10,129 nucleotides of DNA from an uncultured Pseudomonadota bacterium (GCA_937896265.1 CALBMD010000167.1:1-10129); one strand, 5' to 3'; shown: positions 1 to 7,583, counted from the first letter of the stretch. The notes: generated by a model from the letters alone, not told the origin. Translations and numbers: made by a program.

Positions 1-392
1 AAGAGCAAATGGCAACAGCGACCATGGGTCTTTTGCCAAACCCGATTGAAGGTGAACAAAGCGTTTTTGTCCAAGAAGATATAATCTGTGGGTTTGGTTA
101 TCTTAACGATTTACCACAAGGGTGTAGTGCCCACGCCTTTTCTAACTATCAGGTGCTCTCACAAGACTTCATCGACAAAATAGTCAAAAAACCGGCTAGT
201 GTCCTTGAATACTATAAGGCAGCTATTGCCAGCAATGAGCGAATTTGCGCCTTTGTTTATGCACCTCATTTTTGGTTTGATCTAGGCACAAAGGAAAGAT
301 ACTACCAAGCGCTTTTGTCTATTCAAGATAAACTAGCGTCTACACCGCATGCTAGTATAGATGCTTTATATGCGTGCGGTCTACTCACTTAA
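1..392 (+). CDS. Sugar-phosphate nucleotidyltransferase, C-terminal part (5' end outside window)
   Basis: This is the C-terminal part of a protein that resembles the NTP-transferase family, whose members join a sugar 1-phosphate to a nucleotide to make an activated sugar such as GDP-mannose or UDP-MurNAc. The reading frame is open from base 3 with no stop before the edge, so the ATG at 9 is probably an internal Met and the gene begins outside the window. The visible 129 or so residues include a stretch ending in FWFDLGTKERYYQA, which matches the W-x-D-x-G-T-x-x-R-Y-x-x-A signature near the end of these enzymes. The catalytic N-terminal GxGxRL nucleotide-binding motif would lie upstream and cannot be seen. 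It ends at TAA 390-392 and converges on the lipoprotein gene. The family call is fairly safe. The sugar and nucleotide cannot be told from this fragment. Confidence 0.72.
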   Translation, partial: EQMATATMGLLPNPIEGEQSVFVQEDIICGFGYLNDLPQGCSAHAFSNYQVLSQDFIDKIVKKPASVLEYYKAAIASNERICAFVYAPHFWFDLGTKERYYQALLSIQDKLASTPHASIDALYACGLLT

Positions 393-406
393 CATTTGCT
401 AATCCT

Positions 407-422
407 GTGAAAATATTTTCAC
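407..422. repeat. Perfect 16-bp palindrome downstream of the nucleotidyltransferase
   Basis: GTGAAAATATTTTCAC reads the same on both strands with no mismatch. It lies 15 bases after the nucleotidyltransferase stop, in the gap between two converging genes. As RNA it would form only a short AT-rich stem with a tight loop. As DNA it has the form of a dimeric regulator site, but no promoter sits next to it. Its function is unknown. Confidence 0.5.
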
Positions 423-442
423 TGTTAAGCTTTATACTCTCC

Positions 443-474
443 GGGAACAAATTTTTAAGGAAAATTTTAGTCCC
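443..474. terminator. Possible hairpin terminator between convergent genes
   Basis: GGGA (443-446) pairs with TCCC (471-474), and inside it AAATTTT (449-455) pairs with AAAATTT (461-467) around a TAAGG loop, with small bulges between. The position between two converging genes suits a terminator acting in either direction. The stem is mostly A-T and no long T tract follows on either strand, so this is a weak intrinsic terminator candidate at best. The rest of 393-565 shows nothing else that I can name. Confidence 0.3.
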
Positions 475-565
475 TAAAGTCCAAGCTACTCAAAGAAAAC
501 TAGATCACTGTAGCTAACTTCAACCTCAAAACAATGCATCAAAAATAACAGTTATGTAAAATCAT

Positions 566-1468
566 CTATTGCTGTGTCAAATAAACCGTGTTTCTATCAT
601 ACTCCTGGCCAGTTTTAGTCCATTTATTACCTTCTCTTTGTTCACCAAATTCAAAATCAAGCATGGCTAACGCATCTTTTACAACATAAGAAATTTTCAT
701 GCCGGCGGTAAGTTGATCTGGCGCCACAACCTTATCATTAAGTCGCCACAAATACTTCCACTGCTTAGCGCTACCATAGAGACGCTTAGCTACATCAGCA
801 AGGGTTTCTCCCTGATTAACTATCGCTTCTTTTTTAGGTAAGTTTTCGTATATTTTAGCAAATTGTAAAGATTTTGCCTCTAATTGATAGTAAATCACTT
901 CTCCTGGATAAATCTTATTGGGGTTAGCAAGCATCGTCCATTTAGCAAGATGACGCCAACGCTTTGAGGAGCCAAAAATCATCTTTGAAATCTTAGCAAG
1001 GGTATCTCCTTCCTTGACGATGTAGGAGAGTTTAGAACCCATCTCTGGTAGACCAGGAGCTGCCATGGTGCCAGCAGCACCCCCAATCAAACCACCACCT
1101 TCGGTGTTGATTTTTTCTGCCATCAGACTCTGCTTTTCTTCTGCACCGACAATAGTCTCAGCTGGCTTTGCTTCTTTGGCGACATTAGAAGGCTTATCAG
1201 CACTCTGGTCTTGAGCGAGATGAGCCTGGCCATCGCTTGCTGTTTGGCTAATAGCTTGGTTTTTTGTATTTTCTGCGAGTCCATCATCGCTTGAGTTGCT
1301 TTCGCCTAATACCTCGTCATCACTGGTGTTTGCTGGCTCTTCTGCATTGGAGGCCGTAGCTTCTAATTCAGTGTCATCTGCCTGTTGGCTAGAGCAGCTT
1401 GCCAAAAACAACGCGGTAAAACTCAACGATATGATGGCTAGAAATTGCTTTAGCCATCGCTTTTTCAT
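566..1468 (-). CDS. Outer-membrane-type lipoprotein with two LysM domains
   Basis: A 300-residue exported lipoprotein that probably binds peptidoglycan. Residues 1-25 form a lipoprotein signal peptide: basic MKKRW, a hydrophobic core, then lipobox L22-A23-S24-C25. Cys25 would be lipidated, and Ser at +2 favours outer-membrane sorting by the rule known from E. coli. Residues 26 to about 140 are a low-complexity linker rich in Asp, Glu, Ser, Ala and Gln. Two LysM modules follow, at about 146-195 (YIVKEGDTLAKIS...) and 214-263 (AIVNQGETLADVA...), each with the G-[DE]-T-L core and a WRHL/WKYL segment. The C-terminal 37 residues are unassigned. I chose the ATG at 1468 because GGAGGAGG (1480-1473) lies just upstream and the signal peptide begins there. 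A longer frame from 1525 would bury it. There is no catalytic domain, so the role is inferred as envelope attachment or scaffold. Confidence 0.85.
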   Translation of the reverse strand: MKKRWLKQFLAIISLSFTALFLASCSSQQADDTELEATASNAEEPANTSDDEVLGESNSSDDGLAENTKNQAISQTASDGQAHLAQDQSADKPSNVAKEAKPAETIVGAEEKQSLMAEKINTEGGGLIGGAAGTMAAPGLPEMGSKLSYIVKEGDTLAKISKMIFGSSKRWRHLAKWTMLANPNKIYPGEVIYYQLEAKSLQFAKIYENLPKKEAIVNQGETLADVAKRLYGSAKQWKYLWRLNDKVVAPDQLTAGMKISYVVKDALAMLDFEFGEQREGNKWTKTGQEYDRNTVYLTQQ

Positions 1469-1472
1469 AAGA

Positions 1473-1480
1473 CCTCCTCC
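1473..1480 (-). promoter_or_regulatory. Strong Shine-Dalgarno of the LysM lipoprotein gene
   Basis: On the minus strand GGAGGAGG is followed by TCTT and then ATG at 1468. If GGAGG at 1480-1476 pairs with 16S rRNA, the spacing is 7 bases. This is the strongest ribosome binding site in the window, and it fixes the start at 1468 rather than at the in-frame ATG at 1525. It suggests a well-translated protein. Confidence 0.75.
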
Positions 1481-1663
1481 AAGCTTTGTGGTAAATTTCT
1501 CTGTCAACCTCTTTTCGGCGGACAAAATAGAAATATTAATTTCTCCACTTTAGCGAGGCAGAGGGCCTTGTGGCAACAGCACCAAACCTGCTTGCTTTAA
1601 CCGATAAACAACCTTCTCAATGCCTTACCCAGTTTTGCGGTTAGCTATTGATTACACATGAGC

Positions 1664-1669
1664 TATAAT
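1664..1669 (+). promoter_or_regulatory. Candidate -10 box for the rsmH-led operon
   Basis: A perfect TATAAT lies 34 bases before the chosen rsmH start. The hexamer 17 bases upstream, TTAGCT at 1641-1646, matches the -35 consensus at only three of six positions. Transcription would begin near 1675-1677, leaving a leader of about 27 bases before ATG 1703. The box lies within the longer in-frame extension from ATG 1658, which argues that the extension is not coding. The remainder of 1469-1702 holds the divergent lipoprotein leader and no other gene that I can support. Confidence 0.4.
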
Positions 1670-1702
1670 TTGGATATACACTCGCTAGGTTTGTCTATAA
1701 GC

Positions 1703-2671
1703 ATGACTATACAATCGTTTAATCACACCAGTGTTCTTAGTAAGCAGATGATCGATCCTCTTGATGTTAAACAAGGAGATATTGCGATTGACTGTACTGG
1801 CGGCGGCGGTGGACATAGCGCCCTACTCCTTGAAAAACTAGGAGCAACTGGTCGTCTATTCTGCATAGACCAAGATGAAAGCGCCATTACTCACCTTAGA
1901 CAACGCTTTCAAAACGAGATCAGTCAAAACCGAGTTGTGTTAATTCAAGCTCCCTTCTCGCAGATTAGCGATATTGCTAAAGAGCATAATATTGAAGGAA
2001 AAATTAGCGCCGTCATCGCTGATCTTGGCGTTTCAAGCGCCCAAATAGACCAGTCTGAGCGGGGTTTTTCTTTTCGCCAAGCGGGTCCCTTAGATATGAG
2101 AATGAACCAAAACTCTCCTCTCTCCTTAGACTTTGTGCTAAAAACATACTCTGTAGAAAACCTAGCGCAAATTTTCAGAGACTTTGGCGAAGAGCCAAAG
2201 GCAAAAGCTATTGCCAAGGCTATTGTTAAACGTCGAGAAGAGCAGCCTTTTAGCGACACCTTAGACCTAGCCACCGTGATTGCTAAGGCTATACCTTATA
2301 GCTCAAAAAGCAAAAAACATCCTGCTACCAAAGCTTTTCAAGGCCTTAGGATTCATATCAATAAAGAACTTGATGAGCTAAAATCGCTCCTTGCTCAAGC
2401 GTTTTCTTTATTAAAGCAAGATGGCTTTTTAGCAGTTATTAGTTTTCACTCTCTTGAAGATCGGATAGTAAAAAGATTTTATCAAGAAAAGGCTTTTGGC
2501 AAGCCCAAAGACCCTATTTTACAAAAACTACCTATACAAAACCAAGAGGAAGAATTACAAGCAAAAATACTAAAACCCTTTCCTATGGTCGCTGACGAAG
2601 AAGAGACAGCTAAAAACCCGAGAGCGCGCAGCGCCAAGCTGCGAATTTTACAAAAAACGGTCCATTTATGA
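1703..2671 (+). CDS. rsmH: 16S rRNA (cytosine(1402)-N(4))-methyltransferase RsmH (MraW)
   Basis: RsmH uses S-adenosylmethionine to methylate N4 of C1402 in the decoding centre of 16S rRNA. The product is 322 residues (E. coli 313). Family landmarks are all present: NHTSVL at the N terminus (7-12), SAM-binding loop D30-C-T-G-G-G-G-G-H-S39, acidic FCIDQDES at 53-60, ADLGVSSAQID (106-116), the GFSF/GPLDMRM block (121-134), FGEEPKAKAIA (161-171), AFQGLRIHIN (211-220), ISFHSLEDRIVK (246-257) and C-terminal NPRARSAKLR (305-314). An in-frame ATG at 1658 would add 15 residues, but it has no ribosome binding site, does not resemble the family N terminus and spans a TATAAT. ATG 1703 has only a distant TAGG (1686-1689). 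This is the first gene of the cluster; mraZ, its usual upstream partner, is absent. It overlaps ftsL as ATGA. Confidence 0.96.
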   Translation: MTIQSFNHTSVLSKQMIDPLDVKQGDIAIDCTGGGGGHSALLLEKLGATGRLFCIDQDESAITHLRQRFQNEISQNRVVLIQAPFSQISDIAKEHNIEGKISAVIADLGVSSAQIDQSERGFSFRQAGPLDMRMNQNSPLSLDFVLKTYSVENLAQIFRDFGEEPKAKAIAKAIVKRREEQPFSDTLDLATVIAKAIPYSSKSKKHPATKAFQGLRIHINKELDELKSLLAQAFSLLKQDGFLAVISFHSLEDRIVKRFYQEKAFGKPKDPILQKLPIQNQEEELQAKILKPFPMVADEEETAKNPRARSAKLRILQKTVHL

Positions 2672-2904
2672 TTTCATTTAAAAGCATGACTCACTTTGCT
2701 TTAATCATAGCTATCTCACTTGCTCTTTTTCGCATTTCTATGCGTACTAAAACTGTTCTCACCGGCTACCAGATTGGTAAACTCAAGGAGTACGAAGCTT
2801 CTTTACTAAAGAAAAGAGGCCTCTTAGCTATGGAGCTGGCTAAAATTTCTAGTAGAGAAAACCTCATCACTAAAATTAATGAGAAAAAAACCTCGGAGCA
2901 GTAG
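2668..2904 (+). CDS. ftsL: FtsL-like divisome protein (small bitopic coiled-coil protein)
   Basis: A 78-residue protein with the build of FtsL. It has a very short cytoplasmic tail, one hydrophobic segment at about 8-23, a basic RISMRTK stretch, and then a helix at about 30-62 (TGYQIGKLKEYEASLLKKR...) with spaced Leu/Ile typical of a coiled coil. FtsL forms a periplasmic complex with FtsB and FtsQ and activates septal synthesis by FtsI/FtsW. The identification rests mainly on topology and on its slot between rsmH and ftsI, because FtsL sequences diverge strongly. At 78 residues it is shorter than E. coli FtsL (121). Its ATG overlaps the rsmH stop as ATGA with no good ribosome binding site of its own, so translation is probably coupled. 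Its last 26 bases overlap the 5' end of ftsI, if ftsI starts at 2879. Confidence 0.78.
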   Translation: MISFKSMTHFALIIAISLALFRISMRTKTVLTGYQIGKLKEYEASLLKKRGLLAMELAKISSRENLITKINEKKTSEQ

Positions 2905-4630
2905 TTTGCAAATAGCAAGTTCCAGGTTAAGCCTGGCAACACTTCTCTTTAGCACCCTCTTCCTAGCGCTTATGGCCAGACTTTTTTTCATACACCTTTC
3001 ACCGCCATCTGCTGAAATACTGCAAAATATTGCTGATAATCAATATCAAAACAGCATCCAAATTGCGCCTTATCGCGGTACAATTTACGATCACAGACAT
3101 ACGCCACTGGCTATTAGCATCAAAGCGCCATCACTGGCCATTAATCCTCGCGTTTTTAGCCCCTCTCCAAAAGAGCTTTCTATCTTAGCAAAAGCGCTCG
3201 CTATGCCCATTGCTAAAATTGAAAAGCTTTCCCAAAAAAACCGTTATTTCACTTGGTTGAAAAGACAAGTTTCTGAAGAAACAGCAGAGGCTATCAAGAA
3301 TTTAAATCTCGCTGGCCTGCATTTTCTTACTGAGCCTGCTCGTTTTTACCCCAGCTCACAGCTTGCTTCGACACTCATAGGGTATGTTGGCCTTGACGAT
3401 CATGGGCTTATTGGGCTTGAGCATAAATATGACTCTTTGTTAAAAGGTTCAGGCTCACAAACTATCGGCCTTAAAGATGCTAGAGGTAAAGGCTTATATC
3501 TACAACCAGCCAAAGCTGTACCCCAAAAGGCAGGTAATAGTATTTTCTTAACCCTAGACTTAGCCATCCAAGAAATTGCTTTCAACGCCTTGCTTTCAGG
3601 AGTCAAAGAGGCAGGAGCTAAAAAAGGGTTCGCGCTAGTTGCAGACCCTCATACAGGCAGGATCTTAGCTATTGCTAATGTTCCCAGCTTTAATCCTAAT
3701 CAAACACGCTTTTCTATGGAAGATACCCAAAATCTAGCAGCCTCTTTCTTATTTGAACCTGGCTCAGTAATGAAACCCTTTACCGTTGCTCTGGCACTGC
3801 AAGATCACCTGTTCAATGCCGAGGACATACTTAACTGCGAAAAATCTGGTCGCTTCCTTGTTGGGCGCAATTACATCCACGATGACCACCCGAAAGAACT
3901 ATTGAGTGTTAAGGACGTGCTTGTTCATTCTTCTAACATTGGCACTTTTAAGATCGCTTCTAAGCTTGGCAAGAAGCGCCTTTACGACGGATTTCTTGCT
4001 TTTGGTTTTCAAACCCCAAGCGCTGAGATAACGCTACCAGGACAAACAGGCGGTAGAATAGAGCCTTATGAAAAGTGGAGCCAGATCCGATTTGCCAATA
4101 TTGCTTTTGGCCAAGGCCTTTTGGTAAGTGGTCTGGAAATCATAAAAGCCTATAGCATCTTAGCAAATGGCGGCTTTTTAATTGCCCCTTACCTTGTTGA
4201 AAGAATAGAATCGGCGAAAGGAGAGGTCCTCTATAATCATCAAAATGATCCATATATCCGCGTTCTTGATAAAGATATTTCAGCAAAAATGCGGCAAATA
4301 CTGGCTGAAGTAGTAACAAGCGGTACAGGTAGTAATGCTCAAACACAAACCTATACAACAGCGGGAAAAACTGGAACTGCTGAAAAGATCGATCCATTGA
4401 CCAAAGCTTATTCACCAACAAAAAGAATTGCTAATTTTGCTGGTTTTGCCCCCGTCTTAGACCCACATTTAGCTATCTATGTTGTCATTGACGAACCACA
4501 AAAAAAACCTTACTACGGAGCTAAGTGGGCTGCGCCTGTCTTTAGTGAAATTGCCGAAAGAACACTGCGTTATTTAAATGTTGCTCCTGATAAATTAGAC
4601 AAAAAAAAGAAAGTTATTGCAAATATATGA
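2879..4630 (+). CDS. ftsI: Peptidoglycan D,D-transpeptidase FtsI (PBP3-type class B penicillin-binding protein)
   Basis: FtsI cross-links stem peptides in septal peptidoglycan, anchored in the inner membrane with its catalytic domain in the periplasm. The product is 583 residues (E. coli PBP3 588). One membrane segment lies at about 18-39. The PBP dimerisation domain begins with YRGTIYD (65-71), and the transpeptidase domain carries all three active-site motifs: S296-V-M-K299 with nucleophile Ser296, S351-S-N353, and K497-T-G499 followed by T500. YYGAKWAAPVFSEIA (545-559) matches the usual family end. No PASTA domain is seen. The start is uncertain. ATG 2879 lies 26 bases inside ftsL and has a poor ribosome binding site. 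An in-frame TTG at 2906, directly after the ftsL stop, has GGAG at 2895-2898 with 7-base spacing and would remove nine residues. The stop overlaps murE as ATGA. Confidence 0.95.
   Translation: MRKKPRSSSLQIASSRLSLATLLFSTLFLALMARLFFIHLSPPSAEILQNIADNQYQNSIQIAPYRGTIYDHRHTPLAISIKAPSLAINPRVFSPSPKELSILAKALAMPIAKIEKLSQKNRYFTWLKRQVSEETAEAIKNLNLAGLHFLTEPARFYPSSQLASTLIGYVGLDDHGLIGLEHKYDSLLKGSGSQTIGLKDARGKGLYLQPAKAVPQKAGNSIFLTLDLAIQEIAFNALLSGVKEAGAKKGFALVADPHTGRILAIANVPSFNPNQTRFSMEDTQNLAASFLFEPGSVMKPFTVALALQDHLFNAEDILNCEKSGRFLVGRNYIHDDHPKELLSVKDVLVHSSNIGTFKIASKLGKKRLYDGFLAFGFQTPSAEITLPGQTGGRIEPYEKWSQIRFANIAFGQGLLVSGLEIIKAYSILANGGFLIAPYLVERIESAKGEVLYNHQNDPYIRVLDKDISAKMRQILAEVVTSGTGSNAQTQTYTTAGKTGTAEKIDPLTKAYSPTKRIANFAGFAPVLDPHLAIYVVIDEPQKKPYYGAKWAAPVFSEIAERTLRYLNVAPDKLDKKKKVIANI
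2895..2908 (+). promoter_or_regulatory. Shine-Dalgarno and alternative TTG start for ftsI
   Basis: GGAG at 2895-2898 is followed after 7 bases by an in-frame TTG at 2906-2908, just after the ftsL stop TAG (2902-2904). The ATG at 2879 has no comparable site. murD in this window also starts at TTG, so such starts are used here. Either start keeps the membrane anchor. Which one is used cannot be settled from sequence. Confidence 0.4.
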
Positions 4631-6156
4631 GCAAAATCTTGCCACTCCCATTATCTTTAAATCAAGCCAGTAGCATTTCGCAAAAAAAAGGGCTCTTGCT
4701 TAAGGATTTTTTGTTACCAAAACAACGAGACAAATTGCTTAAGATCGTGACAGATAACAGACAGCTTATGCGAACAAGCACGTTTTTATGCTACAAAGGC
4801 GTTCACTCTGATTCTCATACTTTCTTAGAAAACGCACAGCATGCTCGAGCTTTCATCATTGAAAATCCTGCCTTTCTTAAAGAAGCAGAAAAAAAAGGCG
4901 GTCTTTTAGTAAAAAATGCGCGGGCCGCTTGGAGCCTTTTAAGTGCTGAGTTATATGGTAACCCTCAAAAAAAGTTAAAGTTTATTGGTATAACAGGAAC
5001 CAATGGTAAAACTTCCATTTGTTTTCTAACGCAACAAATCCTGACGCATCAAAAAATTTCATGCGCTAGTCTTGGCACATTAGGCTTTTTTATGCAGGGC
5101 AAACTCGTTCCTGGCAGCCAAACAACACCTGATCCCCCAACTCTCTTCAAGCATTTAGCCAAAGCCGTACAAGCAAAATGCAAAGTTATTGTCATGGAAG
5201 CTTCTTCCCATGCTATGTCACAGGACAGACTCTTTCCGCTATTTTTTGATGCTTGCTGCTTTTCTAGCTTTTCACGGGATCATCTTGATTTTCATAAAAC
5301 CAAGAAAGCTTATTTTGCCGCCAAAAAGAAGCTTTTTACAGACCACTTAAAAAAAGATGGGCTAGCATTAATCAACAATCAGATACCTCTCAACGAATTT
5401 GCAAGCCTTCGACAAAAAACTAAGCTCTTAAGCTATGGCCAAGCAGAGAAGCGACAAACAAAGCCTGATCCTTCAGTGTACTATGAACTAGGTAGCACCT
5501 CTTTACTTGCAAGCAATGTTACTGTTTACTTTCAAGAACAACAAAGCCAAGGTGTATTGCCTTTTTGTGGCAAACACACTCTAGAGAATTTTCTTGCGGC
5601 TTATTTGTTATCATTTCATATCAGCAAAAAGCGATTTTCACCTAAAAATTGGCAAAATTTACTTGCGCCCCCAGGCCGACTTGAGCTAGTTAGGCATAAA
5701 AACTATCGCAAGGGGCCTTTTGTCTATGTAGACTATGCTCACACCCCAGATGCCTTAGACAAGGTTCTAACAACTTTAATGCCTTTCTGCCAAGGGCAGC
5801 TATGGATCATCTTTGGTTGTGGGGGTAATCGCGATCAAGGAAAAAGACCCTTGATGGCAAAAATTTGCGAAAAATTTGCTGCGAAAGTCGTTCTAACAAA
5901 CGACAACCCTAGACTAGAAGACCCAAAAGCAATCGTCGAAGAAATCAAAGGGGGCTTTTCGGAAAAATTTATTTTTGATGTTGTTTTTGATCGCAGACTT
6001 GCAATCGAAAAAGCTGTCTCGCAATCCTTGACGAATGATATCATTGTTATAGTTGGCAAAGGACATGAAAATTATCAAATTTTTGCCAATACTACTGTGC
6101 CTTTTAGCGACTATCAGGTGGCAAAGGCTGCTTTACAAGAGAGATATAGAAAATGA
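4627..6156 (+). CDS. murE: UDP-MurNAc-L-alanyl-D-glutamate--2,6-diaminopimelate ligase MurE
   Basis: MurE is the cytoplasmic ATP-dependent ligase that adds the third stem-peptide residue. The product is 509 residues. The central ATPase domain has P-loop T123-G-T-N-G-K-T-S130, MEASSHAMSQDR (190-201) and SRDHLDFH (216-223), then AAKKKLF (231-237), where Lys233 is the likely carbamylated lysine. The C-terminal domain has VDYAHTPDALDKVL (368-381), FGCGGNRDQGKR (396-407), D426-N-P-R429 and GKGHENYQ (477-484). DNPR followed by the GKGHE Glu is the pattern of enzymes that accept meso-diaminopimelate rather than lysine. The N-terminal substrate domain is more divergent: it has DNR (43-45) where DSR is usual, and YKGVHSDSHTFLENA in place of the common GxxxDGHxF form. 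The ATG overlaps the ftsI stop as ATGA and the stop overlaps murF the same way, implying coupled translation. Confidence 0.95.
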   Translation: MSKILPLPLSLNQASSISQKKGLLLKDFLLPKQRDKLLKIVTDNRQLMRTSTFLCYKGVHSDSHTFLENAQHARAFIIENPAFLKEAEKKGGLLVKNARAAWSLLSAELYGNPQKKLKFIGITGTNGKTSICFLTQQILTHQKISCASLGTLGFFMQGKLVPGSQTTPDPPTLFKHLAKAVQAKCKVIVMEASSHAMSQDRLFPLFFDACCFSSFSRDHLDFHKTKKAYFAAKKKLFTDHLKKDGLALINNQIPLNEFASLRQKTKLLSYGQAEKRQTKPDPSVYYELGSTSLLASNVTVYFQEQQSQGVLPFCGKHTLENFLAAYLLSFHISKKRFSPKNWQNLLAPPGRLELVRHKNYRKGPFVYVDYAHTPDALDKVLTTLMPFCQGQLWIIFGCGGNRDQGKRPLMAKICEKFAAKVVLTNDNPRLEDPKAIVEEIKGGFSEKFIFDVVFDRRLAIEKAVSQSLTNDIIVIVGKGHENYQIFANTTVPFSDYQVAKAALQERYRK

Positions 6157-7556
6157 ACAAGAGACTAGCCTGGTCAGACTACAGTCAGTGGCTTAAAGAC
6201 AACTTAATCAAGCTGCCTGAGACTCAAGAAGCCCCTTTACCTCATAGCTTTTGCATTGACTCGCGCTTAGTTGGCAAAGATCAATGGTTTGTGGCCATTA
6301 AAGGAACTCGTGTTGACGGTCATGATTATATTGAATCTGCTTTAGATAATGGTGCTAGCGGTATTATTGTCGAGAAAGAAAGTTTACCTAAGCTTTCTGC
6401 AAGAGCCTTAAAAAAAGCTCTTGTTCTATTAGATAACGTCAAAGGTCTGGGCCAAATCGCTGGTGGTTACCGTAGCTTGTATCAAGATATAACTCTTGTG
6501 GCATTAACAGGCTCTGTCGGCAAAACTACCACCAAAGAGATGCTAGCTCACATACTACAAAACATGGGCGAAGTTTTATTTTCTCAGGGAAATTTCAACA
6601 ACGAATTGGGTCTACCTCTTACTCTTTTCAAACTAAAACCTACGCACAAATTCGTAGTGCTTGAAATGGGTGCCAGAAAGCCTGGTGATATCAAGCAGCT
6701 TTTACCCATAGCTCAGCCGAATATCACTATTTTTTTAAATGCCAAAGAATCACATTTAGAAATCTTTAGAACTCGCGAAGCACTTTTTGCTACCAAAACA
6801 GAGATCATCTATGCATCTAAGCCTGATTGTAAAATCGCCTGTACGAGCGATGACTCACGATTAGATATTGTCTCTTTGCGAAAAGATCGCAAAGTTTGTA
6901 GCTTTGGTACAAAAACGGCTGATGTAACTCTTGGTCAAGTTACTTGGCAAGCAGACAGCATTCATTTTGACTTATCTTATCAAGGCAAGCTGGCCTCTTT
7001 TCATATCCCTAAAGCCCATAGTGCTTATCCTATAAATTGGGCCGCTGCTACTGCTGCTGCGATTTTAGCCGGCACTAACTTTGAAAGCCTACCTCTCCTT
7101 GCTAGTTCCTTCATCGGAACAAATAGACGGTTTCAAACCTATGAAGTTGGTCCTTTAACCCTTATAGATGACGCCTATAACGCAAGCCCCACTAGCATGC
7201 TAGCCGGTTTTGAAACCCTAAAGGCTCGCTTTGGCGAAACAGCCAAACAGCTGGTGCTAGGCGACATGCTGGAAATTGGCGATGATTGGCCCATGCAACA
7301 CGAAAAAATTGGCCGCCTTTGCCAAGAAATTCTCGCCCCTACTCTTTTAATAACAATAGGTGAACGAGCAAAATGGATGCAAAAAGCAGCCATTGCCGCT
7401 GGCTTAGCACCCGAGCGAACAGCTCATTTTACAAGCGTCTTAAATCTCATTGAACAGCGTCAAACCGCCTTACCCAAATCAGGCCTTTTATATCTAAAAG
7501 GCTCCAATGCGATGCAGCTAGGCAAGCTAGTAGACAACCTTTTAACCGAGAAGTGA
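6153..7556 (+). CDS. murF: UDP-MurNAc-tripeptide--D-alanyl-D-alanine ligase MurF
   Basis: MurF completes the cytoplasmic muropeptide by adding the D-Ala-D-Ala dipeptide at the expense of ATP. The product is 467 residues (E. coli 452). Landmarks in order: IDSRLV (35-40) and GTRVDGHDYI (51-60) in the N-terminal uridine-binding domain; P-loop T119-G-S-V-G-K-T-T-T127; GNFNNELGLPLTL (146-158); LEMGARKPGDI (170-180); NAKESHLEIF (196-205) followed by ATKTEI (213-218) with the probable carbamylated Lys215; RRFQTY (325-330); DDAYNASPTSM (339-349); and LGDMLEIGD (369-377). Its start overlaps the murE stop as ATGA, with GAGAG 9-13 bases upstream as a weak ribosome binding site. After its stop the tight packing of the cluster ends, and a 191-base gap holding a palindromic element separates it from mraY. 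Confidence 0.96.
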   Translation: MNKRLAWSDYSQWLKDNLIKLPETQEAPLPHSFCIDSRLVGKDQWFVAIKGTRVDGHDYIESALDNGASGIIVEKESLPKLSARALKKALVLLDNVKGLGQIAGGYRSLYQDITLVALTGSVGKTTTKEMLAHILQNMGEVLFSQGNFNNELGLPLTLFKLKPTHKFVVLEMGARKPGDIKQLLPIAQPNITIFLNAKESHLEIFRTREALFATKTEIIYASKPDCKIACTSDDSRLDIVSLRKDRKVCSFGTKTADVTLGQVTWQADSIHFDLSYQGKLASFHIPKAHSAYPINWAAATAAAILAGTNFESLPLLASSFIGTNRRFQTYEVGPLTLIDDAYNASPTSMLAGFETLKARFGETAKQLVLGDMLEIGDDWPMQHEKIGRLCQEILAPTLLITIGERAKWMQKAAIAAGLAPERTAHFTSVLNLIEQRQTALPKSGLLYLKGSNAMQLGKLVDNLLTEK

Positions 7557-7583
7557 AATTTTTTGAAAGTTACTAATAAATTC

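Noticed and set aside
1502..1507. Perfect TTGACA on the minus strand upstream of the lipoprotein gene, resembling a -35 box
   Set aside because: With 16-18 base spacing the -10 position falls on GC-containing sequence (GCTTGG) next to the Shine-Dalgarno, with no TATAAT-like hexamer, so it is not supported as this gene's promoter.
1296..1553. 85-codon + strand frame antisense to the lipoprotein gene
   Set aside because: It lies opposite the signal peptide and linker coding region, has no family motifs, and is best explained as a shadow of the real gene.
1570..1644. Short + strand frame starting at GTG, 24 codons, ending just before rsmH
   Set aside because: It has no convincing ribosome binding site, no recognisable similarity to MraZ or another family, and a length expected by chance.
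4140..4421. 93-codon minus-strand frame within ftsI
   Set aside because: It overlaps the transpeptidase region of ftsI on the opposite strand and has no supporting start signal or similarity.
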